In this document: piece by piece, positions 34,141-43,211 of the stretch | Numbering within the stretch: the first letter of the stretch is position 1 | Layout: the number at the start of each line of letters is the position of its first letter | NCBI RefSeq assembly: GCF_023516595.1 | Contig: NZ_JAMGBG010000023.1 | Coordinates: forward strand, 180,539 to 244,538 | Source of the DNA: Streptomyces neyagawaensis | Lineage (GTDB): Bacteria > Actinomycetota > Actinomycetes > Streptomycetales > Streptomycetaceae | Length of the DNA stretch: 64,000 nucleotides | Reading direction: 5' to 3' | Notes under the pieces: model-generated | Told to the model about the DNA's origin: nothing | Databases searched by the model: none | What the model saw: the letters and a program-made list of their open reading frames with translations, nothing else | Made by a program: the position numbers and the translations under genes

Positions 34141-34626
34141 ATGCGCGTCTACCTCGGCTCCGATCACGCCGGATACGAACTCAAGAACCACCTCGTCGAG
34201 TGGCTGAAGGCCGCCGGTCACGAGGCCGTCGACTGCGGTCCCCACATCTACGACGCCCAGGACGACTACCCGCCGTTCTGCCTCCGCGCGGCGGAGCGCA
34301 CGGCCGCCGACCCCGGCTCCCTGGGCATCGTCATCGGCGGATCCGGCAACGGGGAGCAGATCGCCGCGAACAAGGTGGCCGGCGTGCGGGCCGCGCTCGC
34401 GTGGAGCACCGAGACGGCCGCGCTGGGCCGCGAGCACAACAACGCGAACGTCGTGGCCGTCGGGGCTCGGATGCACTCGCAGGACGACGCGACCAAGTTC
34501 GTCGAGACGTTCCTCAACACGCCGTTCTCCGGTGACGAGCGCCACATCCGCCGCATCGACATGCTCGCGACATACGAGACGACGGGCGACCTCCCCCCGA
34601 TCCCGGCACACCACCCCCAGCCGTAG
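34141..34626 (+). CDS. rpiB: ribose-5-phosphate isomerase B
   Basis: 161 residues. Interconverts ribose 5-phosphate and ribulose 5-phosphate in the pentose phosphate pathway. RpiB/LacAB features: G-S-D-H-A-G-Y-E-L-K at 7-16 and the anion-hole motif G-G-S-G-N-G-E-Q-I-A-A-N-K, with N-N-A-N-V-V-A-V-G-A-R later. Before the G-S-G-N-G motif the usual catalytic-loop Cys region reads L-G-I-V-I-G-G. The ATG 34141 has no ribosome site; CACACT lies seven bases upstream and the message may be leaderless. It is followed by a hairpin and a dispersed 31-bp repeat. Confidence 0.93.
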   Translation: MRVYLGSDHAGYELKNHLVEWLKAAGHEAVDCGPHIYDAQDDYPPFCLRAAERTAADPGSLGIVIGGSGNGEQIAANKVAGVRAALAWSTETAALGREHNNANVVAVGARMHSQDDATKFVETFLNTPFSGDERHIRRIDMLATYETTGDLPPIPAHHPQP

Positions 34627-34646
34627 GGACACCTGACAACTCGGGG

Positions 34647-34680
34647 CTGAAGGGGCGGGCCGCAGGCCCGTTCCCTTCAG
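34647..34680 (+). terminator. hairpin after rpiB
   Basis: Arms CTGAAGGG / CCCTTCAG (34647-34654, 34673-34680) with inner CGGGCC-GCA-GGCCCG. Confidence 0.8.
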
Positions 34681-34708
34681 GGGCGCGGGGAACTGCGCGA
34701 CCAGCCCC
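34678..34708. repeat. dispersed 31-bp repeat, copy 1
   Basis: Core GGGGCGCGGGGAACTGCGCG followed by ACCAGCCCC, directly joined to the rpiB hairpin. Related copies are at 43044, 50698 and 58904. Confidence 0.85.
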
Positions 34709-34783
34709 CACCTACCCGCACCCGCCATACGCCCCCCGCGCCCCCCACCCCCTAGGCGCCCCGCCCAACCCCCGGAGGGCCCC

Positions 34784-35605
34784 GTGCCGGAAGGCCACAC
34801 GATTCATCGCCTGGCCGAGGACTACCTCTCCCACTTCGGCACCGGCACGGCCCTCCACGTCACCAGCCCCCAGGGCAAGTTCGCCGACGCCGCCGCCCTC
34901 CTCGACGGCACCCCCCTCACCGCCGCCGAGGCCCACGGCAAGCACCTCTTCCTCCACTTCGGCGCCCCCGACGCGGAGGACTGGGTCCACATTCACCTCG
35001 GCCTCTTCGGCAAGGTCGACCTCGGCCCCACACCGGCGCCCCCGCCCACCGACACCGTCCGCCTGCGCCTGCGCAACGACACGTCGTACGTGGACCTCCG
35101 CGGCCCCACGACGTGCGCGCTGATCACGGACGCGGAGAAGCAGGCCGTCCACGCCCGCCTCGGCCCGGACCCGCTGCGCCCGGACGCCGACCCTGCCCTC
35201 GCGTACGCCCGGATCTCCCGTAGCCGTACGACGATCGCCGCGCTCCTCATGGACCAGAAGGTCATCGCGGGCGTCGGCAACGTCTACCGCGCCGAGGTCC
35301 TCTTCCGGCACGCCATCGACCCCTACCGCGCCGGCCGGGACATCACCGCGGCGGAGTGGGACGCGATCTGGGCCGACCTCGTCGCCCTCATGCGCGAGGG
35401 CGTCCGCAACAACCGCATCGACACCGTGCGACCGGAACACACCCCGGAGGCCATGGGCCGCCCGCCCCGCGTCGACGATCACGGCGGCGAGGTGTACGTG
35501 TACCGCAGGGCCCATCTGCCCTGCCACATCTGTGGTGGCGAGATCCGCACCGCCGATCTCGCCGCCCGCAACCTCTTCTGGTGCCCCACCTGCCAGCAGC
35601 GCTGA
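34784..35605 (+). CDS. Fpg/Nei family DNA glycosylase / AP lyase
   Basis: 273 residues from GTG 34784, with GGAGG five bases upstream. After Met removal the catalytic P-E-G-H-T-I-H-R begins, as in actinobacterial Nei-type endonuclease VIII. The helix-two-turn-helix lies around M-D-Q-K-V-I-A-G-V-G-N-V-Y-R-A-E, and the C-terminal zinc finger has C-H-I-C ... C-P-T-C. It excises oxidised bases and nicks the abasic site. The second residue Pro and third Glu required for Schiff-base chemistry are intact. It is convergent with the acetyltransferase gene, 22-base gap. Confidence 0.94.
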   Translation: MPEGHTIHRLAEDYLSHFGTGTALHVTSPQGKFADAAALLDGTPLTAAEAHGKHLFLHFGAPDAEDWVHIHLGLFGKVDLGPTPAPPPTDTVRLRLRNDTSYVDLRGPTTCALITDAEKQAVHARLGPDPLRPDADPALAYARISRSRTTIAALLMDQKVIAGVGNVYRAEVLFRHAIDPYRAGRDITAAEWDAIWADLVALMREGVRNNRIDTVRPEHTPEAMGRPPRVDDHGGEVYVYRRAHLPCHICGGEIRTADLAARNLFWCPTCQQR

Positions 35606-35627
35606 CGCCCCGGGAGGGCGGCCGGTC

Positions 35628-36866
35628 TCAGAACGAGTGCGGCACCCAGGGCGCCTCGGTCGACGAGAAGAACCCGACGGACGCCTCCGTGAGCGCCCCC
35701 GGCCGCAGCTCCCGCACCCGCCCGGCCGCACCCAGCGACGCGAGGCTCACCCCGCCCAGATAGGCCGACGCCAACTCCCGTACGGAGAGGGCGAGATCGG
35801 CGGCCCGCTCGGTCCGCTCGCAGCTCGCTCCCCGCGCGTCGCCGACCAGCCGCCAACGCCCCGCGTTCCAGGGGCAGAAGACGTCCTCGACCTCCAACAC
35901 CAGGTCCACCGGCGCCTGGTACGTCCGCGCCCCCAACGCCGCCCCGACATCCACGAGCCGTACATGCAGATCGTCCTGCACCCGCAGCCCGCACCGCCGG
36001 ACGTCCGACACCATGTGCAGCCAGGGCTCGTCCACGGGACGCCGGTACGCGACGAGGGACGACGTCAGATCGATGTCGAAGAGGAACCGCCACAGCGCGG
36101 CGTGCGCGGCCGGATCCACTGCCTCCAGCGCGCTCAGCCGGACGACCCCCGCGGCCCCGCCCGGCCCCCAGTCCGGTTTGACCCGGAACCGCGCGTACCC
36201 GACGAGCCCCTCTTCCCCGTCCCGCTCCGCCACCACGCACTGCAACGGTGAGCCGCCCGCCCGGTGCCGGTCCGTGTCGAGCAGCTCCGCCCGCTCCCAG
36301 CCCGGCCGCCGCACCAGCATCCCCGGCCGCCCCGGCACCCGGCGCGCGTACACCGCCTCGCAGGCGTCGAGGGCCTCGGCCGGGGCGGCGTACCGCAGCC
36401 GTACGTCGTCGGTGCCGGGCGGCACGGACAGCCGGACCCGCGTGGTGTCGACCTCGACACCGAGCCGGTGCGTGGCGATGCCGTACCCGAACCGGCCGTA
36501 GATCGCCGGCTCCGACGCGATCAGCACGGCCAGCGGCTCGCCCCACGAGCGGATGTCCGCCAACTGCCGCCGCATCATGGACGTCAGCACCCCGCGCCGC
36601 CGATGCGTGGCCGCGACACCCACCATCGTCACGCCCGCCGCGGGGACGGCCGCGCCACCGGGAACCGTGATCCGGAAGTCGAACGCCCCGGCCGTCCCCA
36701 CACATTGGCCCCCGTCCCAGGCGCCGAGCGCACGGCCGTGGTCGAGGAGCGACTCGTCGAGGTCACGCTCCTCGACCGAAGCCCGCATCCCCCCGAAGGC
36801 CCGCAGAAGGTTCGCGTACCAGACATTCCAGTCGTCCTTCGCCAACACCCGCAGCTCAGTGGTCAT
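35628..36866 (-). CDS. Eis-like GNAT N-acetyltransferase
   Basis: 412 residues, the length of the Eis family. An N-terminal GNAT domain has acetyl-CoA loop V-A-A-T-H-R-R-R-G-V-L-T at about 85-97, a second GNAT-like domain follows, then a sterol-carrier-protein-like C-terminal domain. The chain ends in Phe (P-H-S-F), whose carboxylate serves as the general base in Eis enzymes. It acetylates amines, perhaps aminoglycosides or protein lysines; the real substrate is unknown. The ATG 36866 has no clear ribosome site. It is divergent from the phosphatase gene (213 bases). Confidence 0.9.
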   Translation of the reverse strand: MTTELRVLAKDDWNVWYANLLRAFGGMRASVEERDLDESLLDHGRALGAWDGGQCVGTAGAFDFRITVPGGAAVPAAGVTMVGVAATHRRRGVLTSMMRRQLADIRSWGEPLAVLIASEPAIYGRFGYGIATHRLGVEVDTTRVRLSVPPGTDDVRLRYAAPAEALDACEAVYARRVPGRPGMLVRRPGWERAELLDTDRHRAGGSPLQCVVAERDGEEGLVGYARFRVKPDWGPGGAAGVVRLSALEAVDPAAHAALWRFLFDIDLTSSLVAYRRPVDEPWLHMVSDVRRCGLRVQDDLHVRLVDVGAALGARTYQAPVDLVLEVEDVFCPWNAGRWRLVGDARGASCERTERAADLALSVRELASAYLGGVSLASLGAAGRVRELRPGALTEASVGFFSSTEAPWVPHSF

Positions 36867-37079
36867 GTGCCATGCGTAGCAGCGCCCTTCGTCACGAGCG
36901 AGTCAATTTCCCCATGCCGAACGGGGACATCGTGGGATCCTTCACAGGTGCCGCGCGAGGGCCGCAAGACGGCTCCCGTGTGAGATCTGTGTGAGATTCG
37001 TCGTGAACCGGCCCTCGGAAGGGGGACAAGTAGGACCTCCTGTGCACAGGGGCTGGTCCGATGGATAAGGTCCCGAACA

Positions 37080-38252
37080 ATGGCAGCAGGACGAGAGCGG
37101 CGCGCGGCGGCCGATACGTTCACGGCCCGGATGAAGAAGCTGGTTCACCGGGTCCGCACCGGCGTGCGCAAATCCGCCGTCGACTACTTCCGCGGCGACG
37201 GCTCCGACTGGGTCGCCCTGGCCGGTCTGCTGCTGATGATCCCGCTCATCGCGATGCTCACCATGATCGACCCGGTGTGGTTCTCGCCCGCCGCGCTGGT
37301 CCTGCCCATCGTCGCGGGCGGCCTCCTGCTGCGTCCCGCCAGCCTCCTCGGCCTGTACGCCGCCGCCGCGACCGCGCTGATCATCGAGTCCGTGAACCTC
37401 GGCCCCTACACCGAGGGACCGGCGAGAGTGACCCCCGGCATCGTGCTCGTGGTCGCCGCCTGCGGGTTCTTCGGCCTGCTCATCGCCCAGTTCCGCAGCC
37501 GTGTCGGCGTCCCCTGGCGGCGCGGCGGCACCATGCTCTTCGACCTCCGTGAACGCATCCGGGTGCAGAGCAAGTTGCCGCAGCTGCCTGCCGGCTGGCA
37601 CCGCGAGATGGCGCTGCGCCCCGCCGGCGGCCAGTCGTTCTCCGGTGACTTCGTCGTCGCGGCCCGCACCAACGGCGGCCGCACCCTCGAAGTCGTCCTC
37701 ACCGACGTCTCCGGCAAGGGCATGGACGCCGGCTCCCGCGCCCTCCTTCTCTCCGGCGCCTTCGGCGGCCTGCTGGGATCGCTCCCACCGCACGCGTTCC
37801 TCCCGGCGGCGAACGGCTACCTCCTCCGTCAGGACTGGGACGAGGGCTTCGCGACCTCCATCCACCTCGTCCTCGACCTCGACTCCGGCGACTACGAACT
37901 CTTCTCCGCGGGCCACCCGCCCGGCCTCCAGCTCAGCGCCGGCACCGGCCGCTGGGAGGAGAAGGCCGCCGAGGGCCCGCTCCTCGGTGTCTACGACGGC
38001 GCCCAGTTCGACCCCGTGAAGGGCTCGCTGCGCCCCGGCGACGTCCTCATGCTGTTCACCGACGGCCTCGTCGAGACCTCCGACCGCGACATAGTCGAGG
38101 GCATCGACCGCCTCACCGGCGAGGCCGACCGCTACGTCCCCGGCGGCTTCCACGGCGCCGCCTGGCACCTCATCGAAGCGGTCGCCAAGGACGTCAACGA
38201 CGACCGGGCCCTGCTCCTGATCTGCCGAGAGGGCCCCACGGCCCCGAAGTGA
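37080..38252 (+). CDS. membrane PP2C-type (SpoIIE-like) serine phosphatase
   Basis: 390 residues from ATG 37080 (AAGG nine bases before). A basic N-terminus, three or four membrane helices at about 43-150 (W-V-A-L-A-G-L-L-L-M-I-P-L-I-A onward), then a cytoplasmic SpoIIE/RsbU phosphatase domain with metal motifs S-G-D-F and L-T-D-V-S-G-K-G-M-D-A, followed by S-A-G-H-P-P and F-T-D-G-L-V-E. In Streptomyces such phosphatases dephosphorylate anti-anti-sigma proteins, linking membrane signals to sigma factors. No anti-sigma gene is nearby. The membrane part has no named sensor domain. Confidence 0.93.
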   Translation: MAAGRERRAAADTFTARMKKLVHRVRTGVRKSAVDYFRGDGSDWVALAGLLLMIPLIAMLTMIDPVWFSPAALVLPIVAGGLLLRPASLLGLYAAAATALIIESVNLGPYTEGPARVTPGIVLVVAACGFFGLLIAQFRSRVGVPWRRGGTMLFDLRERIRVQSKLPQLPAGWHREMALRPAGGQSFSGDFVVAARTNGGRTLEVVLTDVSGKGMDAGSRALLLSGAFGGLLGSLPPHAFLPAANGYLLRQDWDEGFATSIHLVLDLDSGDYELFSAGHPPGLQLSAGTGRWEEKAAEGPLLGVYDGAQFDPVKGSLRPGDVLMLFTDGLVETSDRDIVEGIDRLTGEADRYVPGGFHGAAWHLIEAVAKDVNDDRALLLICREGPTAPK

Positions 38253-38275
38253 CAGGGCGCGCCCCCCCGGGAGGC

Positions 38276-38366
38276 GCGGGGACCGGGTGAACCGGCCACC
38301 AGAGGTCGCGGAGACCGGCCGTACCACCCATCAGGGTGCGCGGGGACCGGGCGAAACGGCCACCGG
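38276..38366. repeat. direct repeat of about 27 bp, two copies
   Basis: GCGGGGACCGGGTGAACCGG (38276 onward) recurs as GCGGGGACCGGGCGAAACGG from 38340, each followed by CCACC, in the gap before the HD-domain gene. Confidence 0.6.
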
Positions 38367-38403
38367 GATCCCGCCCGCCCGACACACCACAGGAGTCGAC
38401 CCC

Positions 38404-38886
38404 ATGCCCCTCTCCCTCGCGGACATCGAAGCCGTCGCCCGTGGCGCCCACGCCGCCCAGACCGACAAGGCGGGCCGTCCCTACGCCGAGCACCTCCAGG
38501 CGGTCGCGCACGGCGTGGCCGCCCGCGGCGGCGACGAGGACCAGATCGCCGCTGCCTGGCTGCACGACGCCATCGAGGACGAGGCCCTCACCGAGGACTG
38601 GCTCGCCGAGGCCCCGCTGACCGCCCGTACGAAGGACATCGTGCTGGCCCTCACCAAGCGCCCCGGAGAGGCCCCGGAGGCGTACGCCGCGCGCATCCTC
38701 GCCACCCCGGGCGCCGTCCTCGTCAAGCAGTCCGACCTCGCCCACAACGCGAACCCGGCCCGCCTGGCCGTCCTCGACGAGTTCACCCGCGCCCGGCTGA
38801 CCCACAAGTACGCCCACATGCGAAACCTCCTCGGTCTGCCGGACGAACCGGCGACCGAGGAGGTCAGGGACGAGCAGGACGGCTGA
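38404..38886 (+). CDS. HD-domain phosphohydrolase, RelA/SpoT-hydrolase-like
   Basis: 160 residues from ATG 38404 (GGAG eight bases before). Compact HD domain: His in R-G-A-H-A-A-Q, P-Y-A-E-H-L, the H-D pair in A-A-W-L-H-D-A-I-E-D-E and a late Asp in K-Q-S-D-L-A-H-N. The order matches the (p)ppGpp hydrolase half of RelA/SpoT or small alarmone hydrolases. No synthetase domain is present. Alarmone hydrolysis is a possibility, not shown. It follows the phosphatase gene by 151 bases containing a direct repeat, and is convergent with the acyltransferase gene (3-base gap). Confidence 0.85.
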   Translation: MPLSLADIEAVARGAHAAQTDKAGRPYAEHLQAVAHGVAARGGDEDQIAAAWLHDAIEDEALTEDWLAEAPLTARTKDIVLALTKRPGEAPEAYAARILATPGAVLVKQSDLAHNANPARLAVLDEFTRARLTHKYAHMRNLLGLPDEPATEEVRDEQDG

Positions 38887-38889
38887 GAG

Positions 38890-40083
38890 TCAGGCCCTCG
38901 CGCCGGCCTTCCCACGCTCGCGGGCCAGCTCGGTGGCGTCCCGCTTGAAGGCCCACTCCATCTTCGGCTCCATCGCGAACCGGAACATCCGCTGCACCGG
39001 CGGCGTGCACAGCACGGTGATGACGGCGGCCGCGAAGAAGGTCACGAACAGTTCGCCGAGCGGCTGGTAGATCCACGCGTTGAGGTCGTACCAGTCCCAG
39101 AAACGCGAGCCCTTGGCGAGGAACCCGTGCAGCAGATAGCCGTACAGGGTGCCCGCGCCGAGCACGGTGAACCACATCTTCCGCCGGGGGACCCAGGCGA
39201 AGAAGCACGTGGTCAGCACCATGGAGCAGCCGAACAGCGCGAAGGTCATCACGACACCGGCCCACCACGGAGCACCCAGCTCCTGGGCGCTGTCCCGGTG
39301 GTAGAACCAGGCCGAGTTCATGTCCGGGCCCAGCCAGTACGCCATCGCCAGCGCACCCGCCAGCACCGGCACGGACAGCATCCGCACCTCACGGCGGCGC
39401 ATGAACTGGAAGTGCGCAGGCTTCATGAACAGACCCACCACGAAGAACGGCAGGAACTGCAGGACGCGCTGGAGGTCGAGGTCGTCACCGATGTCCGGCG
39501 ACACGGAGGCGAGCGCCGCGATGGCGAGCGCGAGCGGCACCGGCCAGCGGACGACCTTCCACAGCGGCGTCGTCAGCCGCCAGACGAACAGCGCGATCAG
39601 GAACCAGGTGAGATACCAGGGGTCGAGCAGGCTGATCGGGTGCGACGGGTCGTCGTCGGCGTACTGCTTGAAGACCGAGTACGCGATCTCGAACAGCACG
39701 TACGGCACCGCTATGCCGGTGACCAGCCGCCGCAGCCGGTCGGGGCGCATGTCGAAACTGCGGGAGAAATAGCCGGAGATGATGATGAACGCCGGCATGT
39801 GGAAGGTGTAGACGACCATGTACAGCGCCTCGGCGGCGCGACTGTGGTCGGTCAGCGGCTCCCAGGCGTGACCCATCGCGACGAACACGATGGCCAGGTA
39901 CTTGGCGTTGTCGAAGAACGCGTCGCGTTGTCTGGCCGGTCTGGTGTCCGGTGACGCGGCGCTCGTGGCCGGGTGGGGGGACGAGGACTTCAGCGAGCGC
40001 GGACTCGGCACTCCGTCCGCCGACGACTGGGCCGGGGGGAGCGGCGCGCTGGTGTGGCCATGCGGTCGCAGCGAGTTCGTCAC
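38890..40083 (-). CDS. membrane acyltransferase, acyltransferase-3 family
   Basis: 397 residues from GTG 40083 (GGGAGG just before). A Ser/Pro-rich cytoplasmic tail of about 50 residues is followed by about ten membrane helices. Family motifs: R-D-A-F-F-D-N-A-K-Y-L-A-I at the first helix, M-G-H-A-W with the conserved His, F-H-M-P-A-F-I-I-I-S-G-Y-F, and L-L-D-P-W-Y-L-T-W-F. Such enzymes transfer acetyl or other acyl groups to cell-surface sugars; it resembles fucose-4-O-acetylase-like proteins. No glycan cluster is nearby. A long A+T-richer leader lies upstream. Confidence 0.9.
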   Translation of the reverse strand: MTNSLRPHGHTSAPLPPAQSSADGVPSPRSLKSSSPHPATSAASPDTRPARQRDAFFDNAKYLAIVFVAMGHAWEPLTDHSRAAEALYMVVYTFHMPAFIIISGYFSRSFDMRPDRLRRLVTGIAVPYVLFEIAYSVFKQYADDDPSHPISLLDPWYLTWFLIALFVWRLTTPLWKVVRWPVPLALAIAALASVSPDIGDDLDLQRVLQFLPFFVVGLFMKPAHFQFMRRREVRMLSVPVLAGALAMAYWLGPDMNSAWFYHRDSAQELGAPWWAGVVMTFALFGCSMVLTTCFFAWVPRRKMWFTVLGAGTLYGYLLHGFLAKGSRFWDWYDLNAWIYQPLGELFVTFFAAAVITVLCTPPVQRMFRFAMEPKMEWAFKRDATELARERGKAGARA

Positions 40084-40662
40084 AGACCCTCCCGCCGTGA
40101 ACGACGCGGGCCGGTCCGAGCACTCGCTGCGCAAGGGGGGGACGAGGCAGCGGTGAACATCTGAGGCACCCTAGCGTTGTCTGTGCGAGTCAGTAAAACC
40201 ATCGACGTTAATCCCGTATTGGTGAGTGCGTGTCCTCTCCGGGTACCCGGGATTCGGTGAAGTGAGCATCAGTCAGAGCGTGACTGTCCGTGCACCGAAG
40301 CAGCATGGCCCAGCACCCTTCTGTCCGTATACATCCGGACTAAACGGTGCATAACATGCTCGGGCGACTCCGGCGGAATGTCCGGTTAATTACCGTTCTC
40401 CGCACGGCCCTTGATGTGTCTGTGGCAACAATTCGAATTACCTGCGAACGGGATGTGTGTGCACGGAAACGATCACCGTGAATTCACTCCCGACAGCCTC
40501 TCGCCGGTCGCGGGCACGCCCGCGGATCTGCGTCACTGTGGCCGACGTTGCCTCACCCGCCGCATAGGACGGCCTGGTTGGTGGCACGATGGTTCTGGCG
40601 GGGTGCGCGTGGGGTCGGCGCCCCGGGCCGGGAGTGCGGACCGACCGAGGGTGTGATCTGTT
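40084..40662. other. 579-bp region without a convincing gene
   Basis: The longest apparently non-coding stretch. It has lower G+C around 40160-40460, including a palindrome CCGGGTACCCGG (40239-40250), GTCCG-N8-CGGAC near 40332 and several TTAAT/AATTA tracts. It probably holds the promoter of the acyltransferase gene (minus) and of the small membrane protein (plus). An 81-codon open frame at 40411 lacks Streptomyces codon bias. A small RNA cannot be excluded. Confidence 0.5.
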
Positions 40663-40857
40663 GTGGCCATTTCGCTGTCAGTGGTTCTCTTGCTGGGGAT
40701 CATCCTCATCGTTCTGATGAGGGGCGGGACGATCAAGGCCGGCCCGGCCGTCGTCGCCATCCTCTTCGGCTTCTTCCTCGCCTCCACCGGCATGGCCGAC
40801 GACATCCAACGCTTCCTGAACTCGATAGCGGAAACGATCAACTCGATCCAGTTCTAG
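40663..40857 (+). CDS. small two-helix membrane protein
   Basis: 64 residues from GTG 40663. Two hydrophobic segments (L-S-V-V-L-L-L-G-I-I-L-I-V-L and G-P-A-V-V-A-I-L-F-G-F-F-L-A) flank a short K-A loop, then an amphipathic tail A-D-D-I-Q-R-F-L-N-S-I-A-E-T-I. Strong third-position G+C bias supports coding. I recognise this as a small conserved Streptomyces protein near the tRNA-Gly/tig block but know no function. A 22-bp hairpin follows. Confidence 0.75.
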   Translation: MAISLSVVLLLGIILIVLMRGGTIKAGPAVVAILFGFFLASTGMADDIQRFLNSIAETINSIQF

Positions 40858-40947
40858 CGCTCCAGCGGAGGCGCCGCGAGACGCACCGCGAGGGCACCGC
40901 GCCACACGGTCGCGAGCGCGCCGCGCCACACATGACGCGCGAAAAGA

Positions 40948-40992
40948 CCTCCGGCCCGGTTCCGAGGGAGTCCCTCGGAACCGGGCCGGAGG
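40948..40992. terminator. 22-bp perfect hairpin between small membrane gene and tRNA-Gly
   Basis: Arms 40948-40969 and 40971-40992 are exactly complementary around one central base. Serves the plus-strand gene and the minus-strand tRNA. Confidence 0.88.
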
Positions 40993-40999
40993 CCGGTGG

Positions 41000-41070
41000 A
41001 GCGGGCGACGGGAATCGAACCCGCGTAGCTAGTTTGGAAGACTAGGGCTCTACCATTGAGCTACGCCCGC
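41000..41070 (-). tRNA. tRNA-Gly (anticodon TCC)
   Basis: Read on the minus strand it folds as a full cloverleaf: acceptor GCGGGCG / CGCCCGC, D arm GCTC-AATGGTA-GAGC, anticodon arm CTAGT-CTTCCAA-ACTAG, T arm GCGGG-TTCGATT-CCCGT, discriminator T. The next three minus-strand bases (40999-40997) are CCA, so the 3' end may be encoded. Confidence 0.97.
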
Positions 41071-41246
41071 ACAGGTCGCGCCGCAGGTCGGGAGACCGCG
41101 GCACTGAAGGCATCGTAGCGGGTCGGGCGCCCTCGTCGCACACCCCTTCCGGTCGCCCCGCGCGCCCGCCCGCGCACGCGCCCGCGCACTCGGCAAATAC
41201 GGCGGCTCCTCTGGCCCGGGACATGTACCCTACGTGTCGCACCAGA

Positions 41247-41323
41247 CGGGGTGTGGCGCAGCTTGGTAGCGCGTCCGCTTTGGGAGCGGAAGGCCGTGGG
41301 TTCAAATCCCGCCACCCCGACCA
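41247..41323 (+). tRNA. tRNA-Pro (anticodon TGG), CCA encoded
   Basis: Acceptor CGGGGTG / CACCCCG, D arm GCGC-AGCTTGGTA-GCGC, anticodon stem TCCGC/GCGGA with loop TTTGGGA, T arm GTGGG-TTCAAAT-CCCGC, discriminator A, then CCA at 41321-41323. Confidence 0.97.
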
Positions 41324-41405
41324 CCAGCCGGAACCCGCCGGGCCGATCGGCCGGGGTCTGCCAGGGCACGACCCCGCATGGCACGCGGTGTCTCAAGATC
41401 ACCTT

Positions 41406-41434
41406 TTGGGGCGTGTACCGCCTGCGGTTACTAT
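41406..41434 (+). promoter_or_regulatory. candidate housekeeping promoter of tig
   Basis: TTGGGG (41406-41411), 17-base spacer, TACTAT (41429-41434), about 120 bases before the tig start. Confidence 0.55.
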
Positions 41435-41560
41435 GCAAGCTGCGCGCCCGTGTGTCTGCACTCTCACGTCTCTCAAGGGCCGCGAATCCGCTGAGGCTCT
41501 GCCGGATCCGGCAGGGGACCCAGCAGAACCCCAAGAAGTCAGCCACAAGGAGACCGAACC

Positions 41561-42976
41561 GTGAAGAGCGCCGTGGAGACCCTGAACCCGACTCGGGTTC
41601 GGCTCACTGTCGAGGTGCCCTTCGAGGAGCTCAAGGACAGCCTCGACGCGGCGTACAAGAAGATCAACCAGCAGGTCACGGTGAAGGGCTTCCGCAAGGG
41701 CAAGATCCCGGCCCGGGTCATCGACCAGCGGTTCGGTCGCGGTGCCGTGCTGGAGGAGGCTGTCAACGACGCGCTTCCGAAGCTCTACACCGAGGCGGTC
41801 AACGAGGCCGAGCTCAACGTCCTCGGCCAGCCCGAGGTCGACATCACGGAGCTGAAGGACGGCGAGACGCTGAACTTCACCGCCGAGGTCGACGTCCGCC
41901 CGACCATCGAGATCCCGGACTTCTCCGGCATCGAGGTCGAGGTCGACGCCGTCGAGGTCACCGACGAGGACATCGACAAGGCGGTCGAGCAGCTCCGTGA
42001 GCGCTTCGCCTCGACCTCCCCGGTCGAGCGGGCCGCCGAGGATGGCGACGTCGTCACCATCGACCTGCAGGCCAAGGTCGACGGCGAGGTCCTGGAGGAC
42101 GGCGTCGCCGAGGGCGTCTCCTACACGATCGGCTCGGGCGAGCTGCTCGACGGCATCGACGACGCCGTGAAGGGCCTGGAGGCCGGGGCCGAGGCCACCT
42201 TCACCTCCGAGCTGAAGGGCGGCTCGGCGGCGGGCAAGGAGGCCGAGGTCACCGTCAAGGTCACCCAGGTCGCCGCCCGTGAGCTGCCGGAGCTGGACGA
42301 CGAGTTCGCTCAGCTCGCCTCCGAGTTCGACACCCTCGAGGAGCTGCGCGCGGACAGCCGCAAGCGCCTGGAGAACATGAAGCAGTACGACCAGGCCACG
42401 CAGGCCCAGGAGCGCGTCCTGGAGAAGCTGCTGGAGCTCGTCGAGGTGCCCGTCCCCGAGAAGCTGCTCGAGGACGAGATCAACACCCGCAAGCACAACC
42501 TGGAGCACCACCAGCTCGGCCAGATGGGTCTCGACCTCGAGAAGTACCTCGAGATCCAGGGCAAGACGGTCGAGGAGTTCGACGCCGAGACCAAGGAAGC
42601 GGCCGTCAAGGGCATCAAGACCCAGTTCGTCCTCGACGAGCTGGTCGCCAAGGAGAAGCTGAACGTCAACCAGGAGGAGCTCACCGAGCACCTGATGCGG
42701 CGTGCGGCCTCCTCCGGCATGTCCCCCGACCAGTTCGCCCAGGCCGTCGTCCAGAACAACCAGGTCCAGCTCCTGGTCGGCGAGGTCGCCCGCGGCAAGG
42801 CCCTGGCCCTGGTCGTCGAGGCGTCCACGGTCAAGGACACCAACGGCGAGCTCGTCGACCTCGACGACGAGGACGAGGACGAGACCACGGAGGGCTCCGC
42901 CGAGGAGACCCCGGCTGCCGCCGAGGCCGCCGAGGAGGCCCCCGTGGCCGCCGCCGAGGAGAAGAACGAGGCCTGA
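41561..42976 (+). CDS. tig: trigger factor, ribosome-associated chaperone and prolyl isomerase
   Basis: 471 residues from GTG 41561, with AAGGAG eight bases upstream. An N-terminal ribosome-binding domain carries the exit-tunnel motif G-F-R-K-G-K-I-P (about 44-51). The middle FKBP-type isomerase domain (about 155-245, D-G-D-V-V-T-I-D onward) and the helical C-terminal cradle follow, then a very acidic tail (D-D-E-D-E-D-E-T). It folds nascent chains at the ribosome. The order tRNAs-tig-clpP1-clpP2-clpX is the classic Streptomyces arrangement. A strong hairpin follows the stop. Confidence 0.97.
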   Translation: MKSAVETLNPTRVRLTVEVPFEELKDSLDAAYKKINQQVTVKGFRKGKIPARVIDQRFGRGAVLEEAVNDALPKLYTEAVNEAELNVLGQPEVDITELKDGETLNFTAEVDVRPTIEIPDFSGIEVEVDAVEVTDEDIDKAVEQLRERFASTSPVERAAEDGDVVTIDLQAKVDGEVLEDGVAEGVSYTIGSGELLDGIDDAVKGLEAGAEATFTSELKGGSAAGKEAEVTVKVTQVAARELPELDDEFAQLASEFDTLEELRADSRKRLENMKQYDQATQAQERVLEKLLELVEVPVPEKLLEDEINTRKHNLEHHQLGQMGLDLEKYLEIQGKTVEEFDAETKEAAVKGIKTQFVLDELVAKEKLNVNQEELTEHLMRRAASSGMSPDQFAQAVVQNNQVQLLVGEVARGKALALVVEASTVKDTNGELVDLDDEDEDETTEGSAEETPAAAEAAEEAPVAAAEEKNEA

Positions 42977-42997
42977 TCGCTCCGCTCACAGCGCCAT

Positions 42998-43035
42998 GAC
43001 GGGCCCCCGGATCACTTGTGACCCGGGGGCCCGTC
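42998..43035 (+). terminator. hairpin after tig
   Basis: Perfect 13-bp stem GACGGGCCCCCGG / CCGGGGGCCCGTC (42998-43010 / 43023-43035). Confidence 0.85.
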
Positions 43036-43043
43036 GGCCTACC

Positions 43044-43074
43044 CAGGGGCGCGTGGAACTGCGCGACCAGCCCC
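43044..43074. repeat. dispersed 31-bp repeat, copy 2
   Basis: CAGGGGCGCGTGGAACTGCG..., one mismatch to copy 1 at 34678, again just downstream of a terminator hairpin. Confidence 0.85.
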
Positions 43075-43211
43075 GTACGAGCCGCACTCGCGTCTGTCAC
43101 GCCAGGCGGATCGGCGGGTGCGGCTTTGCCATGGGCCGGTCGCGCACTTTCCTGCGCCCGTGGGCGGGGCCGGGGGTGACACGGCGCCCCTGTTCCCGCA
43201 GCGGAGCGCAT

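Noticed and set aside
40411..40656. 81-codon open frame in the 579-bp gap
   Set aside because: No ribosome site, no third-position G+C bias at its 5' end, and no recognisable protein pattern.
41000..41323. tRNA-associated integration site
   Set aside because: No integrase, excisionase or duplicated tRNA 3' fragment is visible near either tRNA; flanks are the normal Streptomyces order.
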